Origin: Myxacorys californica WJT36-NPBG1
Lineage (GTDB): Bacteria > Cyanobacteriota > Cyanobacteriia > Leptolyngbyales > Leptolyngbyaceae
Reading direction: 5' to 3'
DNA: 64,000 nucleotides
NCBI GenBank assembly: GCA_019359315.1
Contig: JAHHHO010000013.1
Coordinates: forward strand, 40,409-104,408
How positions within the stretch are numbered: position 1 is the first letter of the stretch; the number at the start of each line of letters is the position of its first letter. The notes under the pieces were generated by a model. That model did not search any database, was not told where the DNA came from, and saw only the letters and a list, made by a program, of their open reading frames with translations. Both the position numbers and the translations under genes were made by a program. Shown piece after piece: positions 42,017 to 50,431 of the stretch.

Positions 42017-43429
42017 TTAATTGCGATCCACCGGCATAAAGTCAAAGCCTGTCCCTGATCGAGTGCCTGGAACGACTTTAACCAGCTGAATCCCGGCAAT
42101 GCGATCGCCCGATGGTAAAAATCGCACGGTCTGAGATGCTCCTGTTGCTGAAAAGTTAGCGGTAGCTAGGGCTTGCTGTACGCCTTGTCGAGTTGGATTT
42201 TGCTGTAATGCCGCGATAAACGCTTGCGCGGCATCGTACGCGATCGCAGATCGCCAATTAACATCTGCTCCCCAAAGCTGACGCGACCCGACTACAAATG
42301 GCGAGCGCGGATTACTTTCGATATGCCAAGGCACTGCGACGATCATGCCCTCCGCTTGCTGTCCTCCAACTTCTAAAGTTTTGGGTGTGTAGATATCATC
42401 TCCGCCTAGCAAAGCTCTGCCCTTTTGATTCACCTGAACGACTTGTAATGCTTGATCTAATGTTCCCGTGTTGGCTGCCAACATGAATGCCTTGGCTCCT
42501 GACTTGCGGGCTTGGTCAACCGCCCGTGCTGCACTAAAATCAGAACCCGATAAATCAAATTCATCTGAAACTTGTCCGCCGACCAGCGATATGGCGGTGA
42601 AAAATTCAGACTTGAGCGATTGGCTGTAGGCACTTTGAGAATTGAAAAAAACAGCGACAGTTTTCTGTTGCAGCGTTTTTGCCGTATATTCTACCAGCGC
42701 TCGGGCGGCAACATAATCACTAGGAACGGTGCGAAACACGTATTTCCCCAAGCCTGAGAGTTTCACAGTGCTACTGGTGGGCGAAATGCTCACGAGCTGA
42801 CCGGAGTTGTAGACGCTGCCTGCTGCTAAGCTGACATCACTGGCATAATGCCCGACTACGCCCAAAATATTGGAATCTTGAATAAAGGCATTGGCGAGTT
42901 GCTTAGCGGTTTCAGGATCGTTATCGTCGTTCGAGATCGCAACCTTCAACGCTACGCCGTTTATTCCACCTGCTCGATTAATGTCATTCTGCGCCTGCGC
43001 CACACCGCGCAAAATCTCGGCAGAACCAGCTAAATCTGTTTTAATCGGCACAGCAACTGCGATTGTGTGGGCATTGCGTTGTCCAATTCGAGCATTGTTG
43101 AGATAAATCAGCGTCTCTGGCGCATTTTTATATTTCTGCATCGCAGACTCAAACATCCTCACCGCTTCCGGATATTGAGCCGCTGCGATCGCGTTTATGC
43201 CTGCCTGTTTGAGTGAATTGAACTCTGGATTGGATGATTCTGAAGGTAAAAGAATGCATTCTCCAGCACTAATCCGGTCTTGCAGTGAAGCAGTTTGCAG
43301 GCTGACTGGGGACGACGTATCGAATTTCATCCCTGATCGTTGCATGAACCACCAAAACCCGCCGCCTAATAATCCTGCGGTAATCAAAAGCGAAATGATC
43401 AAGGCTGGGGTTTCGTTTTTTTGGGACAT
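42017..43429 (-). CDS. membrane-anchored LivK-like ligand-binding protein
   Basis: The 470-residue protein shares its N-terminal anchor (MSQKNETPALI, then TAGLLGG and FWWF) with the PstS-like protein behind it. A TPR-like helical part follows (about 62-100, AAQYPEAVRMFESAMQKY), then a periplasmic binding domain of the branched-chain amino acid receptor type (about 105-465; IAVAVPIKTD, INRAGGINGVALKVAISND, VVGHYASDVSLAAGSVYN). The open frame starts four codons earlier at a GTG (43441), but the ATG at 43429 aligns with the paralogue's start. The kinase gene ends 16 bp before this ATG. No permease is near, so sensing rather than uptake is plausible. Confidence 0.8.
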   Translation of the reverse strand: MSQKNETPALIISLLITAGLLGGGFWWFMQRSGMKFDTSSPVSLQTASLQDRISAGECILLPSESSNPEFNSLKQAGINAIAAAQYPEAVRMFESAMQKYKNAPETLIYLNNARIGQRNAHTIAVAVPIKTDLAGSAEILRGVAQAQNDINRAGGINGVALKVAISNDDNDPETAKQLANAFIQDSNILGVVGHYASDVSLAAGSVYNSGQLVSISPTSSTVKLSGLGKYVFRTVPSDYVAARALVEYTAKTLQQKTVAVFFNSQSAYSQSLKSEFFTAISLVGGQVSDEFDLSGSDFSAARAVDQARKSGAKAFMLAANTGTLDQALQVVQVNQKGRALLGGDDIYTPKTLEVGGQQAEGMIVAVPWHIESNPRSPFVVGSRQLWGADVNWRSAIAYDAAQAFIAALQQNPTRQGVQQALATANFSATGASQTVRFLPSGDRIAGIQLVKVVPGTRSGTGFDFMPVDRN

Positions 43430-43445
43430 CTTTTGGGGCACCGTG

Positions 43446-44867
43446 TTACAGAATTCTGGAAACGAGCTTATAGATCAGTTGGAAAAAAATCGCAACCACG
43501 ACCACGACCAAGCCTCCTACAATTGCCAGAAACAGCACATTAAGAAACGAGTTTCCCAGCGCGACAAAGGTAGATGCTCGATGCAGTTGACCAAAGAAGC
43601 CGACGATGCCAAACGTGACGGCTCCTAGAATCACCAAATCGACTTTTTCAATGACTCGGAGGCGCTGTGCCAGAACTAAAATGCCGAGCAGGATCAGCCA
43701 AAAGCTACCGCTAATCCAGGTTGTTCCCAGCAAACTGACGAGCGCGATCGCAATTAATCCTGCCTCAAAACCCGTAAAAGCCGCTCCACTCAAAAGGCTA
43801 ACCATTGATAATGCAGGAAGTGTAGATTTCTGAGGCACAGGCGGAGAGGGAGGAGCAGGCGAAGAGAAGGGAGTCGCAGGGGGAGATGGAGTTGCGATCA
43901 GCGGACTCATGGCAGGCGGTTTAGAAGTGAGTGCATCTAAAACATCTTGTGCTGATTGAAAACGCTGACTCGGATTAGCAAGCAACATTCGATCCAGTAC
44001 GTCTGCTAATGAACGGCTGGGCGTTGCAAAATTTTGCCATCTCCATGTGTTGCTGTAGGCATCAAACAATTCGTTGTGGGGCTTGCCCGTGAGCAACATG
44101 ACACACGTTGCAGCCAATGCATAGAGATCGGTTGAAGGATAAATCTCTCCCCCAGACACTTGTTCTGGTGGCGCATAGCCAATCGAATAAATTCCTGTAG
44201 AAGAATTTGAGTTTCCGGCGGCTTTTGTAGCGTATTTCACAGCCCCAAAATCGAGCAGGTAAATGCGTCCATTCTGGTGACGCATAATGTTCGACAATTT
44301 AATGTCTCGGTGAATCGATCCATTCGCATGAACGAATTCTAGAATCTTGAGACATTCCTGGAGGACGACTATAACCTCTGATTCTGAAAATTTTTCCTTC
44401 TGGAGAAACTCGTCTTCAAGTGTCTGCCCGTCAATGAATTCTTGAACTAAATAAAAAAACTTATCGTCCTGCTTTGTCGATGAATTTGCAACAGGGAGTT
44501 CAAAAAACGCGAATAAATCAGGGATTTGAGGATGTTCCCGCCCCAGTTGTTCTAGTGCCTGTGCTTCTCGCTCAAACAAATCTTGAGCAATCTTAAGCTG
44601 TGTCGTGCTGAGATGCCCTGAAGGCTGAAATTGCTTGATTACACAAGAACGCAATCCGGGCGTGTAGCGATCGCGTCCTAAAAAAGCTGCCCCAAACCCT
44701 CCCTGTCCTAATAGTTTGACTGGTAGGTATCGACCCACCAAGATTAATGGCATTCCACAGTTAGTACAAAACTTTTGCTGAACCGTTTTCAGGGTTGCGG
44801 CATCATCAAGGTCAGGGAAAACATTAGTTGGTCGAGAACAACCCGGACGAGTGCAATGAAGCTGCAT
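43446..44867 (-). CDS. Ser/Thr protein kinase with zinc ribbon and membrane domain
   Basis: The 473-residue protein starts with a probable zinc ribbon (Cys5, Cys10, Cys34, Cys37), then a eukaryotic-type kinase domain (about 46-305): Gly-loop LGQGGFGAAFLGRD, Lys78, catalytic HRDIKLSNIM (Asp188, Asn193), DFG at 206 and a GYAPPEQ activation-loop end. A Pro/Ser-rich linker leads to four hydrophobic segments (about 355-470), which fix it in the membrane; unlike PknB, no periplasmic sensor domain is attached. Two membrane-tethered binding proteins follow in the same operon and could supply sensing. All catalytic residues are present, so it should be active. Confidence 0.9.
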   Translation of the reverse strand: MQLHCTRPGCSRPTNVFPDLDDAATLKTVQQKFCTNCGMPLILVGRYLPVKLLGQGGFGAAFLGRDRYTPGLRSCVIKQFQPSGHLSTTQLKIAQDLFEREAQALEQLGREHPQIPDLFAFFELPVANSSTKQDDKFFYLVQEFIDGQTLEDEFLQKEKFSESEVIVVLQECLKILEFVHANGSIHRDIKLSNIMRHQNGRIYLLDFGAVKYATKAAGNSNSSTGIYSIGYAPPEQVSGGEIYPSTDLYALAATCVMLLTGKPHNELFDAYSNTWRWQNFATPSRSLADVLDRMLLANPSQRFQSAQDVLDALTSKPPAMSPLIATPSPPATPFSSPAPPSPPVPQKSTLPALSMVSLLSGAAFTGFEAGLIAIALVSLLGTTWISGSFWLILLGILVLAQRLRVIEKVDLVILGAVTFGIVGFFGQLHRASTFVALGNSFLNVLFLAIVGGLVVVVVAIFFQLIYKLVSRIL

Positions 44868-45128
44868 AACAGGGAGAGGGGGATTTGAGATTTAACTTAA
44901 CCGCAAGATAAGATGAGTGGCACTAGTTCTGAGTATTCCTTATGTATAACTAGCTCTTCCTAGTAGTTTGCCACGCTAATGCCAGCGAGTCATAAGTGTT
45001 TCTCGTCCGCGAGCAATAATAAGCAAGCACGAGAAAGCTACGCTGCCTCTATACCTTTCCCCACATTTCAAGTCCTATCCCATCTCACACAGATCCGCAG
45101 CTTGATTACTGAAGCAGCTTCCTCGTTG
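44868..45128. other. intergenic region upstream of the kinase operon
   Basis: 261 bp between the kinase gene start and the rbcR stop, both on the minus strand. No gene is seen. It should hold the kinase operon promoter. Confidence 0.35.
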
Positions 45129-46160
45129 CTAATTTTCCATCTCTGGTATTCCTCGATTATTGCTTGCGGCTTGAAGCATAGCTTTTAAACTTTGGGGTTC
45201 AGGATAGCTTTTAGATTCACGTCGCTCGAAACTTACAGCACGAGGGGTAAACTTGGGCAAAATTTCGCGACAAAAGGCATCAGCCGCTTTAGAACGATAT
45301 CGATTGGGGTTAATAATGACAGACAAGGTGCGCTTCACGATGACATCATCGATTTTGGCACGGTGTAGCATTCCCATCTGGAGTTCTTTCTCGATCGCAG
45401 AAACAGAGACAAATGATGCTCCCAAGCCAGACTGCACTGCATTTTTGATGGCTTCAATCGAGTTCAATTCCATCTCAATTTTGAGGCGGCGAGTTTCAAT
45501 GCCGCAGCGCGCCAATACCTGATCAATTACTTTTCGGATCGTTGATTGAGAATCGAGAGCAATAAACTGCAATCGATACAAATCGTCCTTCTGAATTGTT
45601 TCGGTTCTAGAAAGAGGGTGGGTCGGCGGCAAAATCAGCGCGAGTTCGTCCTCAGCATAAGGAATAATTTCTAAAGAATCTTGAAGTTCTGGGGAGATCT
45701 CTCCCCCAATAATTGCCAAATCGATCTGACCGTTTGCCACACTCCACGACGTGCGTCGTGTGGAGTGGACATGAAGCTGAACCGCAACATCCGGATACTG
45801 CTGGCGAAATAGCCCGATCATCCGAGGGAGTAGATAGGTTCCCGTCGTCTGACTCGCCCCGATGATTAATGTGCCTCCTTGGAGATTTTGTAGGTCTTCC
45901 AGCGCTCTGCACGTCTCCTGGCACAACGTCAAGATCTTCTCGCCATAGCTCAGTAGCAGATGTCCTGCCTCGGTTAGCTGCGCTCGTCGCCCGCCTCGAT
46001 CGAACAGCGGCACGTCTAACTGCCGCTCAAGATTCTGCACCTGCAAACTCACCGCGGGTTGGGAAACATATAAACTATCGGCTGCGCGCTTAAAGCTTCC
46101 CTCAGTGGCGATCGCTTTGAGAATGCGTAACTGATCCAGAGTAAAAGGAAGGTCAGACAT
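45129..46160 (-). CDS. rbcR: LysR-family regulator RbcR
   Basis: The 343-residue protein has the N-terminal winged helix ([20 protein letters not shown], then [17 protein letters not shown]) and a LysR effector domain, and its sequence agrees closely with cyanobacterial and algal-plastid RbcR (Ycf30) as I recall it, notably [16 protein letters not shown] and the [23 protein letters not shown] block. RbcR controls RuBisCO and related carbon-fixation genes in response to metabolite levels. The last ~40 residues (from about 303) are a variable tail. It is transcribed alone and is divergent from the gene set leading to ndhF. CO2-linked control of that set is possible but unshown. Confidence 0.9.
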   Translation of the reverse strand: MSDLPFTLDQLRILKAIATEGSFKRAADSLYVSQPAVSLQVQNLERQLDVPLFDRGGRRAQLTEAGHLLLSYGEKILTLCQETCRALEDLQNLQGGTLIIGASQTTGTYLLPRMIGLFRQQYPDVAVQLHVHSTRRTSWSVANGQIDLAIIGGEISPELQDSLEIIPYAEDELALILPPTHPLSRTETIQKDDLYRLQFIALDSQSTIRKVIDQVLARCGIETRRLKIEMELNSIEAIKNAVQSGLGASFVSVSAIEKELQMGMLHRAKIDDVIVKRTLSVIINPNRYRSKAADAFCREILPKFTPRAVSFERRESKSYPEPQSLKAMLQAASNNRGIPEMEN

Positions 46161-46737
46161 ACGGCTTAACCAGAAAAGTGTGTAAGGAGCGTTGCGTAAA
46201 AAATAGACTCAGTACATTAACGTTTTGAGCGCAACCTATTAGCTAAACGACAAAAGGTTTAAGAAAAATTACAAATTGAGTTAATCTACAAAATTTCCTT
46301 AAACGCTGGGCACGGCAAGCAGCGTAGGGAAACTTAAGCGAAAAAAGTGATACATGAGAGGATACTAAGGACTTTCTGAATTTACCAGGAATTGCGGAAA
46401 TTGCTCTTATTCATGAGCAATCTCCTAGAGCCTTGCAAGGAGAATCGTATCCTGTTTTCTACAGTCTTGATCCCGCTTTCGGAATTCCTCACAATGGATG
46501 GTTTACCTATAACCTCTTACACGCCATTGCAACGAGTGCGACTGAACTTAAGGTGTTCGAGTTCCGCTTTTCTACTGAATTAATGATTAATTTAGATGCA
46601 AATTGTATAGATTGCAGCCTGCGTCTCGTGCTACTTCCTGGATTGCAGCTGAGCCAATGTCGAATTGATTACCCGAAAGTGTGGCTAAGCGCTAAGCTGT
46701 AACCGATATCGGATCTACATTTTCTTCTTAATTTTCT
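46161..46737. other. intergenic region upstream of rbcR, with an open frame
   Basis: 577 bp between divergent rbcR and the NnrU-like gene. AT-rich near 46200-46320, with an ATTAGCTAAAC stretch that could suit a LysR protein. A long frame lies in 46358-46702 (listed separately). RbcR self-regulation may act here. Confidence 0.4.
46433..46702 (+). CDS. possible small protein, unknown
   Basis: The frame is open from 46358 to 46702 and has protein-like composition (FYSLDPAFGIPHNGWFTYN, then LKVFEFRFSTELMINLD). It has no ATG; TTG at 46433 is the only usable start in the open part and has a weak AGAG ahead. About 89 residues would result, with four Cys in its C-terminal half. I recognise no family. 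It could instead be the 3' end of a lost gene. Confidence 0.3.
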   Translation: MQGESYPVFYSLDPAFGIPHNGWFTYNLLHAIATSATELKVFEFRFSTELMINLDANCIDCSLRLVLLPGLQLSQCRIDYPKVWLSAKL

Positions 46738-47451
46738 ATGGTGTTTGACTGGTTGACGCCTAGCCACTTTGTAATTCTTGGGCTATTGGTTGGGTTTGCG
46801 ATCGCTCATAGCGGACTTGCCGCATTACGTCCTTGGGCAGAGAAAAAAATTGGAGCGCGACCTTATCGAGTGTGCTTTGCGCTAGTTAGTCTCGGGATTG
46901 CGGTTCCCATGATCATTTATTTCTTCAATCATCGCTACGATGGGTTGACCCTGTGGGACGTCAGAGGAGTTCCGGGCATCGGTACGATCGTGTGGATCCT
47001 GTCAGCGATTTCGTTTCTTTTTTTATATCCTGCAACCTTTAATCTTTTAGAGATTGCCGCAATTCAGAAGCCCCAAGTCCATCTCTACGAGACTGGCATT
47101 ATCAGGATTACAAGACATCCTCAGATGGTGGGTCAAGTGATTTGGTGTATTGCTCATACGCTTTGGCTAGGAACAACGTTTACGCTCGTCACCTCTTTGG
47201 GATTGATTTTGCATCATCTATTCGGAGTGTGGCATGGTGACCGACGCCTTACGGCTCGGTACGGAGCGGCGTTTGAAGCAGTGAAAGAACGCACGTCGAT
47301 CGTGCCGTTTCTCGCGATTTCGCAAGGAAAACAGCCTCTGAGGTGGACAGAATTTTTGCGTCCTGCCTATGTCGGAGTGGCTGCATTTGTTGGATTATTT
47401 TGGTGGCTTCACCCTATTTTGATCGATGCAACAAGCAACGTAGCCTGGTAG
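46738..47451 (+). CDS. NnrU-family membrane protein, Z-ISO-like
   Basis: The 237-residue protein has about six membrane segments and the NnrU marks: IAHSGLAALRPWAEKKIG (residues ~22-40), ITRHPQMVGQVIWCIAHTLWLG (~126-147) and LHHLFGVWHGDRRL. NnrU homologues include plant 15-cis-zeta-carotene isomerase (Z-ISO), a haem protein whose His ligands lie in these segments; cyanobacteria carry similar proteins (Slr1599 in Synechocystis). A role in carotenoid isomerisation is therefore plausible but unproven here. It starts right at 46738 behind a pyrimidine-rich stretch and is followed by the thioredoxin gene after 38 bp. Confidence 0.82.
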   Translation: MVFDWLTPSHFVILGLLVGFAIAHSGLAALRPWAEKKIGARPYRVCFALVSLGIAVPMIIYFFNHRYDGLTLWDVRGVPGIGTIVWILSAISFLFLYPATFNLLEIAAIQKPQVHLYETGIIRITRHPQMVGQVIWCIAHTLWLGTTFTLVTSLGLILHHLFGVWHGDRRLTARYGAAFEAVKERTSIVPFLAISQGKQPLRWTEFLRPAYVGVAAFVGLFWWLHPILIDATSNVAW

Positions 47452-47489
47452 CATGATCCCAGCGTTAGTAAAACTCATTAAATAGGACT

Positions 47490-47843
47490 ATGCAATCAGG
47501 AATCAGCGAGCAGGCTTTCAGAAGCGAGGTCCTCGAATCTTCTACTCCTGTTCTTGTTCATTTTTGGGCACCCTGGTGTAGTATTTGTCGCTTAATCGAA
47601 CCGTCGCTTAATCAGCTTTTGGCAGAGTGGGGCGGACAACTGAAACTCATCGGGATTAATGCCGATGAGAATCTTAGACTGGCTAGCAGCTACCGAATTG
47701 CTACTCTCCCAACGGTCATTCTGTTTCAGGGTGGTCGGGTGTTGCATCGGCTAGATAGCTATCAGAAGCGCGATGAACTACGGGCAATTCTTCAAGAGAC
47801 TCTGACTCTAACAAATAAACAGCCCCAGTCAATTTCGCGTTAG
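47490..47843 (+). CDS. thioredoxin-fold protein with CSIC active site
   Basis: The 117-residue protein is a thioredoxin by length and pattern: VLVHFWAPWCSICRLIEPSL near residue 20-39, INADENLRLASSYRI, and the cis-Pro segment TLPTVILF near 72. The active site is CSIC rather than the usual CGPC; the two Cys remain, so redox activity is retained but the potential should differ. The target is unknown. It is 38 bp behind the NnrU-like gene and may be cotranscribed with it. A terminator-like hairpin with an inserted repeat follows. Confidence 0.88.
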   Translation: MQSGISEQAFRSEVLESSTPVLVHFWAPWCSICRLIEPSLNQLLAEWGGQLKLIGINADENLRLASSYRIATLPTVILFQGGRVLHRLDSYQKRDELRAILQETLTLTNKQPQSISR

Positions 47844-47870
47844 ACGCGGTTTTATAAGATCTTTTTAAGG

Positions 47871-47926
47871 AAGAGCGATTAGCGCAAAGCGCAATTCCGT
47901 AGGAACCGCAGCGATCGCTCTTTTTC
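47871..47926 (+). terminator. terminator-like hairpin with repeat copy in its loop
   Basis: AAGAGCGAT at 47871-47879 pairs with ATCGCTCTT about 35 nt later, followed by a TTTTTCC tract. The ~31-nt repeat copy at 47877-47907 overlaps the left arm and fills most of the loop. The hairpin would end the thioredoxin transcript. Confidence 0.55.
47877..47907 (+). repeat. dispersed ~31-nt repeat, copy D
   Basis: GATTAGCGCAAAGCGCAATT followed by CCGTAGGAACC. It is the copy closest to the consensus together with E. Confidence 0.85.
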
Positions 47927-47990
47927 CTATGCTAAATTCTTAAAGAATCTAAAGCGTTTGCCTATTTTATTGACAATTTTGACTATAAAT

Positions 47991-48030
47991 TGTAAATCCA
48001 AAGTTTGAAGTGTAAATCCAAAGTCTGAAG
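47991..48030. repeat. 20-bp tandem duplication upstream of ndhF
   Basis: TGTAAATCCAAAGTTTGAAG is repeated directly with one change (TCTGAAG). It lies about 107 bp upstream of the ndhF start and may duplicate a regulatory site. A TTGACA (near 47970) precedes it. Confidence 0.7.
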
Positions 48031-48136
48031 ACGGAGGAACTCTCTAACAATATCCTTAACTTTGGATCTAGGGTGTCCCACAGTCCAAGAAATTGACTAC
48101 CCTGGATAGTAAAGAAATCTAAACTAGGCGTGAGTG

Positions 48137-50218
48137 ATGGAATTCATATATCAGTATGCCTGGCTTATTCCGGTTCTGCCCCTAGCGGGGGCGATGCTGG
48201 TCGGTCTAGGGCTGATTACATTTAGCAAAGATGTCAACCGACTTCGGAGCGCTAACTCGGTGTTTATTGTGTCGCTGATTGGAGCGGCAATGACCCATGC
48301 ATTTAGTTTGTTCTGGAGTCAATTGCACGGGCATGAACCCTATGTTCAGTCCTTTGAATGGGCAGCCGCTGGGGATTTTCACCTATCGATGGGATATGTC
48401 ATTGATCCCCTCTCCTCGCTGATGCTGGTGATTGTGACAACCGTAGCGTTTCTGGTGATGATCTACACCGATGGCTACATGGCTCACGATCCGGGATATG
48501 TCCGGTTCTATGCGTATTTAAGCTTATTCAGTTCCTCAATGCTGGGGTTGGTGATTAGCCCTAACCTGGTTCAGGTCTACATTTTCTGGGAACTGGTGGG
48601 CATGTGTTCATATCTGCTGATCGGATTTTGGTATGACCGAAAAGCAGCGGCTGATGCTTGTCAGAAAGCATTTGTGACGAACCGAGTGGGTGACTTTGGG
48701 TTGCTACTCGGCATTTTGGGTTTGTATTGGTCTACTCGCAGCTTCGATTTTGGGGTGATTGGAGAACGCCTTCAAGATCTTGTCGCGACGGGATCGATGA
48801 GCGGTTTTCTCGCCGCGCTGTTTGCAATTTTGGTTTTTCTAGGACCAGTGGCAAAGTCGGCGCAGTTTCCGCTGCATGTCTGGCTACCTGATGCGATGGA
48901 AGGCCCAACCCCAATTTCGGCGTTGATTCATGCGGCAACGATGGTTGCGGCAGGGGTCTTTCTGATTGCGCGAATGTTCCCTGTGTTCGAAGGCATTCCA
49001 GCGGCAATGAATGTCATTGCGTGGACAGGAGCATTCACGGCATTTTTGGGAGCGACGATCGCAATCACTCAAAACGATATCAAAAAGGGCTTGGCGTACT
49101 CCACTATGTCTCAGTTGGGCTACATGGTGATGGCCATGGGAGTTGGTGCTTATAGCGCAGGCTTGTTCCACTTGATGACCCATGCCTATTTCAAAGCCAT
49201 GCTGTTCTTGGGATCGGGGTCTGTCATCCACGGGATGGAATCTGTGGTTGGTCATGATCCGGCTTATGCTCAAGATATGCGAATGATGGGTGGCTTGCGG
49301 AAGTACATGCCCCTGACTGCCTTTACCTTCTTGATTGGAACGCTTGCCATTTCGGGAATTCCTCCCTTTGCAGGATTTTGGTCAAAGGACGAAATTCTCA
49401 GTTCTGCCTTTGCGTCTAACCCAGCCCTTTGGTTAATTGGGTATGGAACGGCAGGCATCACGGCGTTCTACATGTTCCGCATGTATTTCTCTACTTTTGA
49501 AGGAAAATTTCGAGGAACAGATGCTACGGTAAAGCAGAGCATTCGCAACGAGCAACTTCAGAATTTGGGGTTGGCATTTGGCCCAGGCGCAATGGATCCG
49601 AGAGAACTGACTATGGACGCGCCACATGGCGAAGCGGTTGATTCTGGACACGATGAGCATCATGCCCATGAGCCGCACGAGTCACCATTGACCATGACCC
49701 TGCCATTGCTCATTTTGGCAATTCCTTCGACACTGATCGGATTGACGGGAACTCCCTTTGCAAATTACTTCGAGGAGTTTATCCATGCTCCAGGTGAAGC
49801 GGTGCAATTAGCCTCTGAAGCTGGACAGGAAACTTTGTCTGAGTTTTATGTGATGGCTGGAAGTTCGGTTGGAATTTCGCTGATTGGCATCTCGCTGGCA
49901 GTGCTGATGTATCTGTCGCGGAAGATTGATCCGGGTGCGATCGCCGCTAAAATTCCGTTCTTCTACCGTCTCTCGAAGAACAAGTGGTACTTCGATGAAA
50001 TTTACGACCAGTTGTTCGTTCAAGGTAGTCGTCGGTTAGCACGACAAGTTCTGGAAGTCGATTCCAAAGTTGTGGACGGCGTTGTTAATCTCGCAGGTTT
50101 CGTGACGCTGCTGACGGGTGAAGGGCTGAAATACTTAGAAAATGGTCGCGCTCAGTTCTATGCACTCATTATCTTCGTGGCAGTCCTGGGGTTAGTGATT
50201 TTCTCAGGCGTTTCTTAA
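48137..50218 (+). CDS. ndhF: NAD(P)H-quinone oxidoreductase subunit 5
   Basis: NdhF is a large membrane subunit of the cyanobacterial NDH-1 complex, homologous to the proton-pumping antiporter-like subunit NuoL. The protein has 693 residues and about 15 helices. Key features: VDPLSSLMLVIVTTVAFLVMIYT-like start region (near 89-110), the ELVGMCSYLLIGFWY segment with Glu ~156, Lys in AKSAQFPLHVWLPDAMEGPTP near 243, and a long C-terminal part including a His-rich loop near 500-520 (HDEHHAHEPHE). Length fits NdhF1 of the respiratory/cyclic NDH-1L form rather than NdhF3. The GTG three bases earlier is in frame; the ATG at 48137 matches homologues. Confidence 0.96.
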   Translation: MEFIYQYAWLIPVLPLAGAMLVGLGLITFSKDVNRLRSANSVFIVSLIGAAMTHAFSLFWSQLHGHEPYVQSFEWAAAGDFHLSMGYVIDPLSSLMLVIVTTVAFLVMIYTDGYMAHDPGYVRFYAYLSLFSSSMLGLVISPNLVQVYIFWELVGMCSYLLIGFWYDRKAAADACQKAFVTNRVGDFGLLLGILGLYWSTRSFDFGVIGERLQDLVATGSMSGFLAALFAILVFLGPVAKSAQFPLHVWLPDAMEGPTPISALIHAATMVAAGVFLIARMFPVFEGIPAAMNVIAWTGAFTAFLGATIAITQNDIKKGLAYSTMSQLGYMVMAMGVGAYSAGLFHLMTHAYFKAMLFLGSGSVIHGMESVVGHDPAYAQDMRMMGGLRKYMPLTAFTFLIGTLAISGIPPFAGFWSKDEILSSAFASNPALWLIGYGTAGITAFYMFRMYFSTFEGKFRGTDATVKQSIRNEQLQNLGLAFGPGAMDPRELTMDAPHGEAVDSGHDEHHAHEPHESPLTMTLPLLILAIPSTLIGLTGTPFANYFEEFIHAPGEAVQLASEAGQETLSEFYVMAGSSVGISLIGISLAVLMYLSRKIDPGAIAAKIPFFYRLSKNKWYFDEIYDQLFVQGSRRLARQVLEVDSKVVDGVVNLAGFVTLLTGEGLKYLENGRAQFYALIIFVAVLGLVIFSGVS

Positions 50219-50262
50219 GTCTTAGGGGATCACGGCTCCCTTAGTAATCTGTCAGGCGATCT

Positions 50263-50307
50263 GATGAGGGATGAAACAAAGAATCTAATTTCACTTCGTC
50301 CCTCATC
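50263..50307. repeat. 9-bp inverted repeat between ndhF and ndhD
   Basis: GATGAGGGA at 50263-50271 and TCCCTCATC at 50299-50307 flank a 27-nt loop. Similar GATGAGGGATGAA tracts occur near 16295 and 16375. It could form an mRNA hairpin that tunes ndhF versus ndhD expression. Confidence 0.5.
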
Positions 50308-50431
50308 CCTAGCTTGACGAAGTACTAGTTGACTTTGCAAGACAAGCAGAATCGAGATTTAGGCGACTTGCCTTCTAAATGCTGACTGCACAAATAGTCT
50401 GGACTAGCGATAAATAAATCTTAATAACGAG

